From a bacterium (GTDB lineage: Bacteria > Hydrothermota > UBA3073 > JACQXS01 > JAQTXJ01), in contig JAQUPX010000004.1 in assembly GCA_028716385.1 (NCBI GenBank), positions 256,234 to 320,233 of the forward strand: a DNA stretch of 64,000 nt, in the 5' to 3' direction. The notes under the pieces are model-generated. The model had not been told where the DNA came from. It saw only the letters and a program-made list of their open reading frames with translations, and did not search any database. The position numbers and the translations under genes are program-made. Shown in pieces: positions 8,071 to 17,372 of the stretch. Within the stretch, counting starts at the first letter, position 1. Each line of letters begins with the position of its first letter.

Positions 8071-9258
8071 ATGTTTCATGACTATTATAGGACATGGGCA
8101 ACTGTAGATTTAGATAAATTAAGGAATAATTTAAGTAAAATAACAGCAAAGCTCCCCAAAGCTGAAAATCCCTTAAAAATTCTTGCAGTAGTTAAGGCAA
8201 ATGCTTACGGGCATGGGGCAAAAGAAGTTGCAAATATATTCAGAGCTGAAAAAAGGATTTTTCTCGGAGTGGCTTCAGTAGAAGAAGCTTGTGAACTTGA
8301 GAAACTAGGGCTTCCCATTGTAATACTTTCTCCTGTTGATGCGGTAAGTGTTTCTAAAATAATAGAATCCGGTTTTATCCCAACAATAAGTAACTTGAAT
8401 TTTGCTAAATTTATAGCAAAGGAAGCGCATAAAAAAAATAAGATAGTAAAGATTCATATAGAAGTAGATACCGGTATGATAAGAACCGGGATTCCATATG
8501 AAAACAGTGTAAAGACTATTAGTGAAATAATTAAGTTAAAGAATCTAAAAGTAGACGGTATTTTTACTCATTTTTCTGAGCCTGATAATCTGAAGAGTGA
8601 TTTTACATATATTCAGTTGAAAAGATTTAGAAGCGTAATGAAAGAATTGGAAAGAAAAAAAATTAATATTCCATTAGTTCATACGGCATCTTCCGCTGCA
8701 ATACTTAATTTTCCAGATTCATATTTTAATATGATAAGACCGGGTATTTTAATGTATGGATTATATCCATCGGAAGGATGCAATAAAAGTGTTTGCGTAG
8801 AGCCTATATTAAGTCTTTATACAAGGATATGCCAGATAAATGAGATTCCTGCAAATACGGGTGTTTCATATAGTAGAACATATAAAAGTAAAGGACGTCG
8901 TAAAATTGCTACTTTATTGGTAGGTTATGGGGATGGTTATCCTCGTTCCTTATCAAATAAGGGAATTGTAATTGTAAAAGGGAAAAGAGCTAAAATTGTG
9001 GGGAATGTCTGTATGGACTTGACAATGATAGATGTAACTGATATTCTAGATGTTAAAATAGGGGATAAAGTTACACTTATTGGCAAAGAGGGGAAACAAG
9101 AAATAACTGCAAATGAAATAGCAAAGTTAGCAGGGACTATAAATTATGAAATAATAACAAGAATGTCTCCAAGAGTCCCAAGAATATATATAAAAGAAAA
9201 TAAACCATATAAAGTGCACTCGCTACTTGGAGAGGAAAATATAACATTAAGAGAATAA
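8071..9258 (+). CDS. alr: Alanine racemase
   Basis: 395 residues, close to the usual length. The PLP lysine is K42 in AVVKANAYGHG; the barrel domain continues with HIEVDTGMIRTGIP, VDGIFTHFSEPDN and HTASSAAILN, and FNMIRPGILMYGLYPS is the conserved C-terminal barrel motif. The catalytic tyrosine lies in GVSYSRTY, and the second beta domain carries ATLLVGYGDGYPR and VGNVCMDLTMIDVT. It interconverts L- and D-alanine for peptidoglycan in the cytoplasm. The ATG at 8071 has only a weak AGAAAGA upstream. An FKBP lipoprotein gene follows 20 bases downstream with its own ribosome-binding site. Confidence 0.96.
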   Translation: MFHDYYRTWATVDLDKLRNNLSKITAKLPKAENPLKILAVVKANAYGHGAKEVANIFRAEKRIFLGVASVEEACELEKLGLPIVILSPVDAVSVSKIIESGFIPTISNLNFAKFIAKEAHKKNKIVKIHIEVDTGMIRTGIPYENSVKTISEIIKLKNLKVDGIFTHFSEPDNLKSDFTYIQLKRFRSVMKELERKKINIPLVHTASSAAILNFPDSYFNMIRPGILMYGLYPSEGCNKSVCVEPILSLYTRICQINEIPANTGVSYSRTYKSKGRRKIATLLVGYGDGYPRSLSNKGIVIVKGKRAKIVGNVCMDLTMIDVTDILDVKIGDKVTLIGKEGKQEITANEIAKLAGTINYEIITRMSPRVPRIYIKENKPYKVHSLLGEENITLRE

Positions 9259-9278
9259 ATATATATGGGGAGAACCAT

Positions 9279-9695
9279 ATGAGAGTTTTAAAAGTCGTTA
9301 TAATTTTAAGTGTCGTATTATCGGGCGGATGTATGCATAAAGAAACGGGCGGAAAAGTAATTACAATGAAATCAGGGTTAAAGTGTAAAGATATTAAAAT
9401 AGGAAAAGGTAAAATGGTAAAGCGGGGTTCGCGAATAACGGTTCATTATACGGGATGGCTTCTTGACGGAACGAAATTTGACAGTTCAAAAGACAGGCGG
9501 AGTCCTTTTACTTTTATTGTGGGTGCAGGACAGGTAATTAAAGGTTGGGAACAAGGCGTTATTGGTATGAAAGAAGGCGGGAAACGAAAACTTATGATTC
9601 CTCCTGAGCTTGGTTATGGAGAACAAGGAGCGGGAAGTTTTATTCCGCCAAATTCGGAACTTATTTTTGATGTTGAATTATTAAAAGTGAAATAA
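9279..9695 (+). CDS. FKBP-type peptidyl-prolyl isomerase, probable lipoprotein
   Basis: 138 residues. The N-terminus has a basic start, a hydrophobic core and VVLSGGC, a plausible lipobox, so it is probably a lipid-anchored envelope protein. The FKBP domain fills residues about 30-138: ITVHYTGWLLDGTKFDSS, FIVGAGQVIKGWEQGV, MKEGGKRKLMIPPELGYGEQ and IPPNSELIFDVELL. Residues lining the FK506/proline pocket (Tyr, Phe-Asp, Val-Ile, Trp, Tyr) are all present. It should catalyse cis-trans proline isomerisation during folding of exported proteins. GGGGAG precedes the ATG. The next gene begins 14 bases after its stop. Confidence 0.93.
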   Translation: MRVLKVVIILSVVLSGGCMHKETGGKVITMKSGLKCKDIKIGKGKMVKRGSRITVHYTGWLLDGTKFDSSKDRRSPFTFIVGAGQVIKGWEQGVIGMKEGGKRKLMIPPELGYGEQGAGSFIPPNSELIFDVELLKVK

Positions 9696-9709
9696 AAGGA
9701 GATGGGAAC

Positions 9710-11245
9710 ATGGGAATTATAATTATATTTTATATGTTAGGGCAATCGTATGCGGATACGACATGGCCCGTATATGGCGCGAACAATGAACATACACATT
9801 TACAGAATATAGCAGGAGCCATGGTTAGCGAGCCTGTTGTAAAATGGTCGTATCAGACAGACGCGACGATAGAATCTTATGGGGCTGTGGTACTGGACAT
9901 AGATAAAGATGATACTATGGAAGTGTTAATAGGTGGATGTAATTATAAAATGTATTGTTTTAATGGAGAAACGGGTTCTTTGAAATGGAGTTATTTAAGT
10001 GGGGGAATTATTTATGCTTCTGCTGTATTATCGGATGTTAACTTAGATGATACGATAGAAGTTGTATTTGGAAGTGATGATAATAAAATTTATTCTTTAA
10101 ATGGAATAACCGGAATGGTAAAATGGAGTCGTGTTACGGGAGATGTCGTTGAATCATCTGCGTTAGCAGCAGATATTGATAAGGATAGTGCAATAGAAAT
10201 AGTAGTGGGGAGTGGAGATGGTAAGATTTATTGTTTGAATGGAGCGAATGGGGTAATAAAATGGAGTTATGGAACGGCATCTATGATATATTCTTCGCCT
10301 GCAGCGGCAGATATAGATGGAAATGATACAATGGAAATAGTATTTGGAAGCAGTGATTGTAGTATATATTGTTTAAATGGAACAAATGGGACGATAAGGT
10401 GGAGTTATTTAAGTGGAGGAGGGGTATGGGCTTCTCCGTCGCTTGCGGATGTTGATAAAGATAGTAGTATGGAAGCAATTATAGGAAGTGGAGATGGTAA
10501 GATTTATTGTTTAAACGGTAAGAGCGGGATAATAAAATGGAGTTATGGAACGGGGGACATAGTAACTTCTTCGGCAGCAATAGCGGATGTAAACAGTGAT
10601 GATACTTTGGAGGTTGTGTTTGGAAGTTGGAACAGCCGGGTATATTGTTTAAATGGGATGAGCGGGAAGAGGAAATGGGATTATATGACAGGGAGCAAGA
10701 TTCATCGTGGAATATCAGTTGCGGATATAGATGTGGATAATAAATACGAAGTTCTTATTCCTAATAATAAAACGGATTCGCTTATCTGTCTTAATGGTGA
10801 AAATGGTTCTATAATGTGGATAAAAAGGTTGGGAGAAGATGTTCATGATATAACAGTTGCAGATATAGACAAAGATGGATGTGTAGAAATAATAGTTGGA
10901 ACTGCAGAGGATAACACAATCTGGGCATTGGATGATATTGGGAACCAAAAAGATTGCGGATGTATGGGAGTAGAGGATAATGCGGATAAAAAGAATTTGG
11001 ATTTTGGATTGCAGATTGTGGATTTAAAAATAATAAAAGATAAGATTTATTTATCTGTCCCGAACACTATGGAAGCAGATATAAAACTTTATGATGTATG
11101 CGGAAGAATGCAAAAGGTTATTTACAAAGGTTCATTGAGTAAAGGAGAGTATACTTTTATACCGGAAATAAAAGGTAAAGGAATTTATTTTGTAATTTTA
11201 CGAGCAGGCGAGATAAAAAAGAGTTTGAAAATAATACGTTTTTAA
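9710..11245 (+). CDS. Secreted PQQ/FG-GAP-like beta-propeller protein with a degenerate T9SS-type tail
   Basis: 511 residues. A short signal peptide (about 1-15, ending QSYA) is followed by eight or nine repeats of about 45 residues: KWSYxTG, SSxAxADIDxD, EIVxGSGDGKIYCLNG. Each has a calcium-binding-like DxDxD loop, as in FG-GAP and PQQ-like propellers. After LGVEDN the last 80 residues (IKLYDVCGRMQKVIYKG, GIYFVILRAGEIKKS) match a T9SS/Por sorting-like domain, though shorter than in neighbouring genes. The repeats are nearly identical at DNA level (for example at 10208 and 10490), which suggests recent expansion. AAAGGAGA precedes the ATG. Probably a surface or secreted binding protein; the ligand is unknown. 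Confidence 0.85.
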   Translation: MGIIIIFYMLGQSYADTTWPVYGANNEHTHLQNIAGAMVSEPVVKWSYQTDATIESYGAVVLDIDKDDTMEVLIGGCNYKMYCFNGETGSLKWSYLSGGIIYASAVLSDVNLDDTIEVVFGSDDNKIYSLNGITGMVKWSRVTGDVVESSALAADIDKDSAIEIVVGSGDGKIYCLNGANGVIKWSYGTASMIYSSPAAADIDGNDTMEIVFGSSDCSIYCLNGTNGTIRWSYLSGGGVWASPSLADVDKDSSMEAIIGSGDGKIYCLNGKSGIIKWSYGTGDIVTSSAAIADVNSDDTLEVVFGSWNSRVYCLNGMSGKRKWDYMTGSKIHRGISVADIDVDNKYEVLIPNNKTDSLICLNGENGSIMWIKRLGEDVHDITVADIDKDGCVEIIVGTAEDNTIWALDDIGNQKDCGCMGVEDNADKKNLDFGLQIVDLKIIKDKIYLSVPNTMEADIKLYDVCGRMQKVIYKGSLSKGEYTFIPEIKGKGIYFVILRAGEIKKSLKIIRF

Positions 11246-11281
11246 GCTAAGAATATTGATACATCTCAAAAGTGAATTGAG

Positions 11282-11310
11282 TTGACAGGGGAGATTTGTA
11301 AGTATAGTAT
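11282..11310 (+). promoter_or_regulatory. Sigma-70-type promoter for the Big-domain protein gene
   Basis: TTGACA at 11282-11287, a 17-base spacer, and TAGTAT at 11305-11310, followed by an AT-rich leader and GGGGGAGG directly before the ATG at 11350. It sits in the short gap after the propeller gene, so the downstream gene is probably transcribed separately. Confidence 0.6.
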
Positions 11311-11349
11311 AGCATATTAAAAAAATAAGATTTTTGTAAAGGGGGAGGA

Positions 11350-12762
11350 ATGAAAATAAAAGAAAGTAAGAAAAGTTTAGTAAAATTTATTTTTGTATCA
11401 GTTCTGGTAGGGACTTTTTTGTTTGTTTCCAATGTGTGTAATGCAAACGTCCTTGTTAATCCTGATGCGGAAACAGGGGATATACAAGGTTGGGCGGATG
11501 TGGATAATGCCTGGAGCGCTGCTGCTGAAATAACTCCGCATGGTGGAAGCTATTTTTTCTGGCCTGCAAAACTGGACATTTCGTATACTTTCATGTATCA
11601 AGATGTGGATGTTTCTATGTATGCTTCCGGTATAGATTCCGGGAATACTTATTTCCATTTGTCGGGATGGCTGGCTAACTGGGACCAATATCCTCATGAC
11701 CAGGCTACGCTTGCAATTGAAGCACTTGATGCAGGTAACCAGCAATTATTATATTCATCTCGTTCTCATAGAAGTCCGGTTTGGACTTATTACCAGACAA
11801 ACGGACAAATTCCTGCAGGAAGTAGAACTTTACGTGTTAACCTGATTGCAACTCGTTATGTAGGCTATGATAATGATGCGTATTTTGATGACCTTTGTTT
11901 AGATGTAGATACCAATGCCCCGGACATATTTGTTACGGTTACATCGCAGGGAGGAGTATCAAAAGTTGCCGTAGATAGTACTTTGCAATTATCTGCTGTG
12001 ACCGTTGGAGGAGTGGATACATCATATATATGGACTTCATCGTTTAACGCAATAGCTACGGTAGATACCGGTGGATTGGTAACTGCCCATACAGCAGGTA
12101 GGGTTACTATTCAGGCAGAAGGAACTATTACTCATGCATCCGGTTATTTTGAGTTGGTTGCGTATTCTCCGGATTATGTAATTTTTATAAATCCTCAAAC
12201 CGGAGAGGAATGGGAAAGTAAAAAAGCTTATGATATAACATGGGAATTAGAAGGAAGTATTTCTTCAGGTGTATTATATTATAATACCGGTGGTGGAAGC
12301 AGTTGGATTAAAATAGACACAATACAGGATTTATCAGTTTTAGAATATTCATGGACAATTCCGGATACAAATAAAACACTAAATGATTGTATGGTAAAGA
12401 TGGTATGGAATGGCGGAGAATCTGTGAGTTCGCTTTTCTCTATAATCCCAACAGAAATAGGCGTTGAAGAACATAATAATAGTTTTTCCCCTATATGTTT
12501 GTTTCAAAACAAGCCCAATCCTTTTATAAATTCAACGAAAATCGAATATAGTATTACTAAAGGTGACAATGTAAACATTAGTGTTTATAATGTTTCCGGG
12601 CAGAAAATTGTTACTCTTGTAAACGGATTTCAAAACAAAGGATTGCATTCGGTGAATTGGTCAGGAGAAGATTATACCGGAAATAGAGTTACAAGCGGAA
12701 TCTATTTTTATAAATTACAGGCAGGTAAATATACATCAACAAAGAAAATGTATTTGTTTTAG
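11350..12762 (+). CDS. Secreted multidomain protein (N-terminal jellyroll, Big_2 Ig-like, Ser/Thr-rich-anchored-type domain) with T9SS-type tail
   Basis: 470 residues. The signal peptide is about 1-32 and ends CNA. Residues about 33-185 form a beta-rich module resembling a carbohydrate-binding jellyroll (VNPDAETGDIQGW start, FDDLCLDV end). A Big_2-like bacterial Ig domain follows (VDSTLQLSAVTVGGVDTSY, IATVDTGGLVTAHTAG). Next is a domain of the Kre9/KNH Ser-Thr-rich type (INPQTGEEWESKKAYDITWE). The last 95 residues are a T9SS sorting domain: FQNKPNPFINSTKIEYSI, VYNVSGQKIVTLV and SGIYFYKLQAG. Its own promoter and strong Shine-Dalgarno are present. Probably a surface adhesin or glycan-binding protein; no catalytic motif is seen. 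Confidence 0.85.
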   Translation: MKIKESKKSLVKFIFVSVLVGTFLFVSNVCNANVLVNPDAETGDIQGWADVDNAWSAAAEITPHGGSYFFWPAKLDISYTFMYQDVDVSMYASGIDSGNTYFHLSGWLANWDQYPHDQATLAIEALDAGNQQLLYSSRSHRSPVWTYYQTNGQIPAGSRTLRVNLIATRYVGYDNDAYFDDLCLDVDTNAPDIFVTVTSQGGVSKVAVDSTLQLSAVTVGGVDTSYIWTSSFNAIATVDTGGLVTAHTAGRVTIQAEGTITHASGYFELVAYSPDYVIFINPQTGEEWESKKAYDITWELEGSISSGVLYYNTGGGSSWIKIDTIQDLSVLEYSWTIPDTNKTLNDCMVKMVWNGGESVSSLFSIIPTEIGVEEHNNSFSPICLFQNKPNPFINSTKIEYSITKGDNVNISVYNVSGQKIVTLVNGFQNKGLHSVNWSGEDYTGNRVTSGIYFYKLQAGKYTSTKKMYLF

Positions 12763-12853
12763 TAAGATTCTTTGTTTTTGCGGTTGGAAGTAAAAAATCT
12801 TAAAGAGGCGTTAGATTATCATTTTTTAGTGGGATATTGTAAATAAATATAAT

Positions 12854-12942
12854 GGAGGGATGACCGAGTGGTTGAAGGTGCACGACTCGAAATCGTGTTT
12901 CCTGCTAAAACGGGAACGGGGGTTCAAATCCCTCTCCCTCCG
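12854..12942 (+). tRNA. tRNA-Ser, anticodon CGA
   Basis: An 89-base cloverleaf with acceptor arms GGAGGGA and TCCCTCC and discriminator G. The anticodon stem CACGA/TCGTG encloses loop CTCGAAA, giving CGA, which reads UCG. A long variable arm of class II type follows, then T arm GGGGG-TTCAAAT-CCCTC with one G-T pair. The 3' CCA is not encoded. The last about 36 bases are repeated just downstream, split by an insertion. Confidence 0.95.
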
Positions 12943-12952
12943 TATTAAAACG

Positions 12953-13138
12953 AAACGGGAACGGGGGGGTCCTTCGACAAGCTCAGGATAGCGACCTCTC
13001 CGGCAAAAGACTCCGGACAATCCAGCCAAGGCGGGATTTCGCTGTCGCTCAACAATCTTTTCTCTAATTGACATAAGAGATTGTAAGTAATTCCGCAAGC
13101 GTAATATAAGAGTCTGCTACAAATCCCTCTCCTTCCGT
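12953..13138 (+). repeat. Split partial duplicate of the tRNA-Ser 3' end enclosing a palindromic repeat insertion
   Basis: AAACGGGAACGGGGG at 12953-12967 repeats tRNA bases 12908-12922, and CAAATCCCTCTCC at 13120 begins a 19-base match (18 identical) to tRNA bases 12925-12943. Together they are a second copy of the tRNA 3' third, cut inside the T arm by about 152 bases of repeat DNA. The insert starts with the widespread palindromic motif CCTTCGACAAGCTCAGGA, then a family B repeat. No integrase is nearby. Confidence 0.75.
12996..13115 (+). repeat. Family B dispersed repeat, copy 1
   Basis: About 100 bases running CTCTCCGGCAAAAGA, CTCCGGACAATCC, AAGGCGGGAT, CAACAATCTTTTCTCTA and GTAAGTAATTCCGC. 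It aligns along its whole length with copy 2 at 21049-21165. Internal palindromes (CCGG..CCGG; CCGCCaaGGCGG-like) make it strongly folded. It carries no credible gene; a minus-strand frame across it is an artefact of the repeat. Confidence 0.75.
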
Positions 13139-13142
13139 GTAT

Positions 13143-13357
13143 CTTGGAGGCTATTGGACGGTAGCTCCTTGTTTACTCCACTCAGAATAAAAATTTCTTC
13201 TTATTTGCTTGTTTAACAAGAGATTAGAATAAATAAACATTTATAAAATAAAACTTGATTTTTTATAGTAATATTATATTCTAAAACATTCCTTAATGGA
13301 CGAAAATACTTATATTATTGGAAAACAGAAAATTACTTAAATAAATAGGGGGATTGT
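13143..13357 (+). other. AT-rich spacer before the M6 protease gene, with a remnant of the family F repeat
   Basis: No gene is seen. Bases 13156-13181 (GGACGGTAGC..ACTCCAC) share both ends with the palindromic insert at 54433-54483 but lack its hairpin core. The rest is AT-rich. No convincing promoter was found; TTGATT at 13255 has TATATT only 14 bases away. Confidence 0.4.
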
Positions 13358-16300
13358 GTGATTATATTAACAAGCTTTTTATTGCTTATATCATCTATGC
13401 ATTCAAAAGAATTGATGCAGCTAAAAAATCTAAAAACACAAGGTATAAAGCATTCAAAATTCGCAGCAGAAAAATTTGAAAAATTGTATCAACAACAGCC
13501 TAAATTACAATATTATATGCAACCGTCAAAAAGAGATTTACTCAAGAAATTACGGGATGGAAAAGTTAAAGGTAAGGGGAAAGCAGGGGTGGATACTCTT
13601 TTTATTCTTGCAATCAGGGCGGAATTTCAAACTGATACAAGTTCACTTACGACGGGCAACGGACTTATGGACTTAGACCATAATGAATTTCCTTATGATT
13701 CTCTTGGTTCTACTACTAACGGTTATAGATTTATATACAACGACCAGGAGACAGGTAAAGAGGTATGGGATACTCCTTTTGACGTTAATGGGCATAACAC
13801 CTTTTATGATCCACCACATACAAAACGCTATTTTGAGCATCTTATGGAAAGTTTGCAAAATTACTGGTGGACTGTTTCGGAACATACGCTTTGGTTAGAG
13901 TTTAAGGTAGTTCCCGATGGAGAAAGTGCATCGTATAAATTACCATATTCTTTACTTTATTATGGGGAACCGATGGATTTCGAGAGAGGTTTGCTTACGC
14001 TTTTTAAGGATGCAGTAACTACTTGTGATAAAGAGAGTCCCGAAATTAATTTTTCAAAATATTCGGGTGATTCCGGGGCAGTAATTGTTTTTCATGCAGG
14101 TGGATGTTGGCAGACGGATTACATGGGAGATTCGCCTTACGATATACCGGCGGCATTTATTAGCAATGTAGGAAGTTATTTCAGCACTCCTGTATGGGTG
14201 GATAACCAGACAGTGGCAATAAATGAAGGAATATTATATCCGCAGACTTCTTTCCAGGATGGAGTATATAGTTTTTTGCAGGGTGGATTAGCACATGAGA
14301 TGGGGCATCAACTAGGATTGTGGGACTTATATGATACTGAAGGGCAAACTATTGGAATTGGTGGTTGGGATTTAATGGGAACCGGAAATTGGAATTTAGA
14401 CGGAATGGTACCTCCTTATATTAACGCATTCAATTCGGAAAAGTTAGGTTTTATATCGCCGACATTATTGAATAAAGATACTACCGTATCAATTTTGTGG
14501 CGTGGTGGAGTTGTTGGGAATTCTGTTCCAAAAGTGTATAATATTCCAATAAATACAGGGGAACATTATTTAGTTGAAGAAAGATTGGTATCTTATCCAA
14601 GTAAAGATACTATATTCAAGGATACAATATATAGCGCAGATTCTTCATTACATCTTGATTCGTCAAGTGTTCGCGTATGGAAAGATGGGGTAATGACGTG
14701 GTTTTATGATTATGATTTTGGATTGCCACCGGATTCGGGTTGTGGTGGGCTTGCCATATGGCATATAGATGGAAATAAAATTTCTCAAGATTCTGCTATG
14801 AATACTGTAAATGCAGGATTTCCAAAAGGTGTAGACATGGAAGAAGCCGATGGGATACAGGATTTTGAGACTTCTTTGAGATCTGTCGTGGATGGGGAAG
14901 CAGCTTTTTATGGGACTAAATACGATGTGTTTTACAAGGGGAATTCAATTGATACAATAGCTGAATTTACGCCGTATACTTCACCTAATACCGATGATAA
15001 CATTGGTGGAATAAGCAATATTTTTGTTGAGAATATAAGTTCGCCGGATAGCGTGATGAATTTTAGTATTAAATTTGATAATAAGCTTTCCGGTTTCCCG
15101 GTGAACTGTGGAACTTATTTTGATGTAAATTCGCCAACGGCCATAGAAGTCAACGGTAAGATTAGAATATTTTGTGCTCTTGTGGATACTATCAGGAAGA
15201 TGGTTAGTGTGTTGGCGTTAAATCCTGATGGCAGTACTTTCTGGACTCGTACGATATCTGCTCCTTTCCCTTATATTTGGGCATCACCTGCTATTGGGGA
15301 TATTGATGGGAATGATACTCTGGATGTAGTAATTACGCCATTTTTCACGACAAATGTAAGTAAAGATACAAAAATGAAAATTAGCAGAACTGAATCAAAA
15401 TCAAAAAGTTTTACTAAAATAGAAGGGCGTATATATGCATGGAATGTGTATGGTAAGTCCATATTAACTAAGTTCAATGTAACAAAAGGAGAGATAGCTT
15501 CTACTCCTTTAATGGCAGATATAAATGGGGATGGCAAGCAGGAAGCTATATTTGGTTCTAATGACGGAATGTTATATGCTTTCAATAATACCGGTATGAT
15601 AACCGGATATCCTAAAAATCTTTATCAGCCTACATATGCTACTCCGGTTTATGATTCGGCAAGTAATACTTTATATACTACGACTTTTGACGGCAGATTG
15701 TGGGCAATGGGGCCGGACACTACTACTAAATGGATTGCATTGAAGCCTTTTATAAGCCCGAGTACTTGTTCTCCCGTAGTGTGTGATTTGAATAACGATG
15801 GCAGAAAAGAAATTATTTTGGGTACCGGGGAAAGAAAAATATACTGTATAAGTGATAGTGGTAAAGTGTTGTGGAGTAAAGATATTCAAGAGATGCCTTT
15901 TTATTCGTCTCCTGTCATAGCAGATATTGATTTGGATTCGTTCCCGGATATTATAATAACACTGGAAAACAAGATATACGGATTTAATAATTTGGGGGCG
16001 AATTTAACCGGTTTTCCAATAAATACAGGTGCAAGCGGTGATTTATGGGGAGCTCCTGTAATAGGAGATATTAATAACGATAAAAAGCCCGAAATTGTAA
16101 TTGGAACGCCGGACGGAAAAGTAATTGCATATAGTAACAGAGGGAAAATGTTATCGGATTTTCCTCTTGCTACCGGTGGAGGAATTTATTGTTCGCCAAT
16201 GCTTTGTGATATAAATGAAGACAACAATCTGGATATATTTATCGGGAGTGATGACGGGAACCTTTATGGGTGGAGTTTAGGGCAATATGGAAATTTACAG

Positions 16301-16648
16301 TGGCCTGAATTTCATCTTAATTCGGTAAATAATAGAATATTAGAATGGAATTATAGTTCTGCCCCGATAGCAGAGAATATTTTTATGAATAAAGAATTAT
16401 TTATTTATCCGAATCCTATAATTAGTAGTGGATATGTGAGATATTTTAGTGGGAATGTAGATAAAGTGGATATAAAAATTATAAATTTGGCAGGAAGAAT
16501 AGTGAAAGAATTAAGTGGTAAAATAGGAAATAATTATCAAGATGTTTTATTACCGGAATTGCCATTCGGGGTATATATATGTAGAGTAGAGGTAGATATT
16601 TCCGGTAAAAAATATACAAGATTTAAGAAATTTGCAGTTGCAAAATAA
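13358..16648 (+). CDS. Secreted M6-family (immune inhibitor A-like) metalloprotease with FG-GAP repeats and T9SS-type tail
   Basis: 1096 residues. A GTG start follows TAGGGGGA; the first 17 residues are a signal peptide. The catalytic domain contains LAHEMGHQLGLWDLYD (HExxH, first His at residue 313), with WDLMGTGNWN downstream, the Met-turn-like segment of M6 peptidases such as immune inhibitor A. Residues about 560-1000 carry repeated DIDGNDTLDVVI, DINGDGKQEAIFGSNDG and DLNNDGRKEIILGTG units: FG-GAP propeller blades with calcium loops. The last 90 residues (ELFIYPNPI, KIINLAGRIVKEL, FGVYICRVEV) form the sorting domain. It is probably an extracellular or surface protein-degrading enzyme. It lies downstream of the tRNA and repeat region and has no clear promoter. 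Confidence 0.92.
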   Translation: MIILTSFLLLISSMHSKELMQLKNLKTQGIKHSKFAAEKFEKLYQQQPKLQYYMQPSKRDLLKKLRDGKVKGKGKAGVDTLFILAIRAEFQTDTSSLTTGNGLMDLDHNEFPYDSLGSTTNGYRFIYNDQETGKEVWDTPFDVNGHNTFYDPPHTKRYFEHLMESLQNYWWTVSEHTLWLEFKVVPDGESASYKLPYSLLYYGEPMDFERGLLTLFKDAVTTCDKESPEINFSKYSGDSGAVIVFHAGGCWQTDYMGDSPYDIPAAFISNVGSYFSTPVWVDNQTVAINEGILYPQTSFQDGVYSFLQGGLAHEMGHQLGLWDLYDTEGQTIGIGGWDLMGTGNWNLDGMVPPYINAFNSEKLGFISPTLLNKDTTVSILWRGGVVGNSVPKVYNIPINTGEHYLVEERLVSYPSKDTIFKDTIYSADSSLHLDSSSVRVWKDGVMTWFYDYDFGLPPDSGCGGLAIWHIDGNKISQDSAMNTVNAGFPKGVDMEEADGIQDFETSLRSVVDGEAAFYGTKYDVFYKGNSIDTIAEFTPYTSPNTDDNIGGISNIFVENISSPDSVMNFSIKFDNKLSGFPVNCGTYFDVNSPTAIEVNGKIRIFCALVDTIRKMVSVLALNPDGSTFWTRTISAPFPYIWASPAIGDIDGNDTLDVVITPFFTTNVSKDTKMKISRTESKSKSFTKIEGRIYAWNVYGKSILTKFNVTKGEIASTPLMADINGDGKQEAIFGSNDGMLYAFNNTGMITGYPKNLYQPTYATPVYDSASNTLYTTTFDGRLWAMGPDTTTKWIALKPFISPSTCSPVVCDLNNDGRKEIILGTGERKIYCISDSGKVLWSKDIQEMPFYSSPVIADIDLDSFPDIIITLENKIYGFNNLGANLTGFPINTGASGDLWGAPVIGDINNDKKPEIVIGTPDGKVIAYSNRGKMLSDFPLATGGGIYCSPMLCDINEDNNLDIFIGSDDGNLYGWSLGQYGNLQWPEFHLNSVNNRILEWNYSSAPIAENIFMNKELFIYPNPIISSGYVRYFSGNVDKVDIKIINLAGRIVKELSGKIGNNYQDVLLPELPFGVYICRVEVDISGKKYTRFKKFAVAK

Positions 16649-16664
16649 TTAAAGGAATTAAAAA

Positions 16665-16690
16665 ATTCCTGTCTGTCGGCAGGCAGGAAT
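16665..16690 (+). repeat. Hairpin repeat upstream of the DUF5683-like gene (family D related)
   Basis: ATTCCTGTCTG-TCGG-CAGGCAGGAAT forms an 11-base stem with one mismatch. It lies between the M6 protease stop and the ribosome-binding site (GGGGGAT) of the next gene. Its ATTCCTG..CAGGAAT core matches the hairpin at 23575-23599. Confidence 0.65.
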
Positions 16691-16700
16691 GGGGGATAGA

Positions 16701-17351
16701 ATGAAAAAGATATTATTTATTCTGTTATTAAGTTCAGGCTTGTCTTATGGAGAGCCAAAGGCTACAAATAAAGGAGTTTTATTGTCTATTCTTTTGCCCG
16801 GGCTCGGAGAGCAGTATTTAGGTGATACTAAGGGAGCAATTCGCGGGTATTTAACAGAGGGTGTGATATGGACAACTTATTTTGCCGCACACTGGTATGC
16901 CGGTAATTTGGCACATAATTATGATTTATATTCTAAAATGAATACAAGGGTATTCCCTGAATACCAGGTTCAAAATGAGATAAAAAGTACATATTACGAT
17001 GCAATGGAGTGGTACGAAAGTATTGAAGTTTATAATACTATGATTCGTGAAGAGGCAAGGGCTTATTACCCTGATACTTTAGTCAATGCTCGTGAAGAAA
17101 GATTGAAATATATAGAAGAAAATAGTATTTCCGACACTTTAAGTTGGAAGTGGACAGATATGAATAAGTGGGATGAATTCAGGCAACTAAGGAAAACTGA
17201 ACGGGATATAATACAGAAAGCGGGATATTGTGTAGGTATAGCTTTAGCAAATCGTTTAGTAAGTGCACTGATGGTAGCGTACAAGGTGCCCAGAAATTAT
17301 GGTTTAAATATTGAACAAAACGGGATTCAATTAAATTATATGTTTAAGTAA
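16701..17351 (+). CDS. Exported DUF5683-like protein of unknown function
   Basis: 216 residues from ATG 16701. This start is preferred over ATG 16689 because GGGGGAT lies between them as a ribosome-binding site. A signal peptide (about 1-17, ending SYG) is followed by LLSILLPGLGEQYLGDTKGA, the conserved opening of DUF5683-like proteins, then a hydrophobic segment and a charged helical middle region. A second amphipathic or hydrophobic stretch (YCVGIALANRLVSALMVAY) lies near the end. Function is unknown; relatives are small envelope proteins. The gene lies between two protease-like cargo genes and is 21 bases from the next, so it may be co-expressed with the C25-like protein. Confidence 0.7.
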   Translation: MKKILFILLLSSGLSYGEPKATNKGVLLSILLPGLGEQYLGDTKGAIRGYLTEGVIWTTYFAAHWYAGNLAHNYDLYSKMNTRVFPEYQVQNEIKSTYYDAMEWYESIEVYNTMIREEARAYYPDTLVNAREERLKYIEENSISDTLSWKWTDMNKWDEFRQLRKTERDIIQKAGYCVGIALANRLVSALMVAYKVPRNYGLNIEQNGIQLNYMFK

Positions 17352-17372
17352 CTAAAAAATTAAGACTGTATA

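Noticed and set aside
12826-13098. Minus-strand open frame of 90 codons across the tRNA and repeat region
   Set aside because: It overlaps the tRNA and family B repeat; its peptide (PELVEG-type) is the usual translation of a dispersed DNA repeat.
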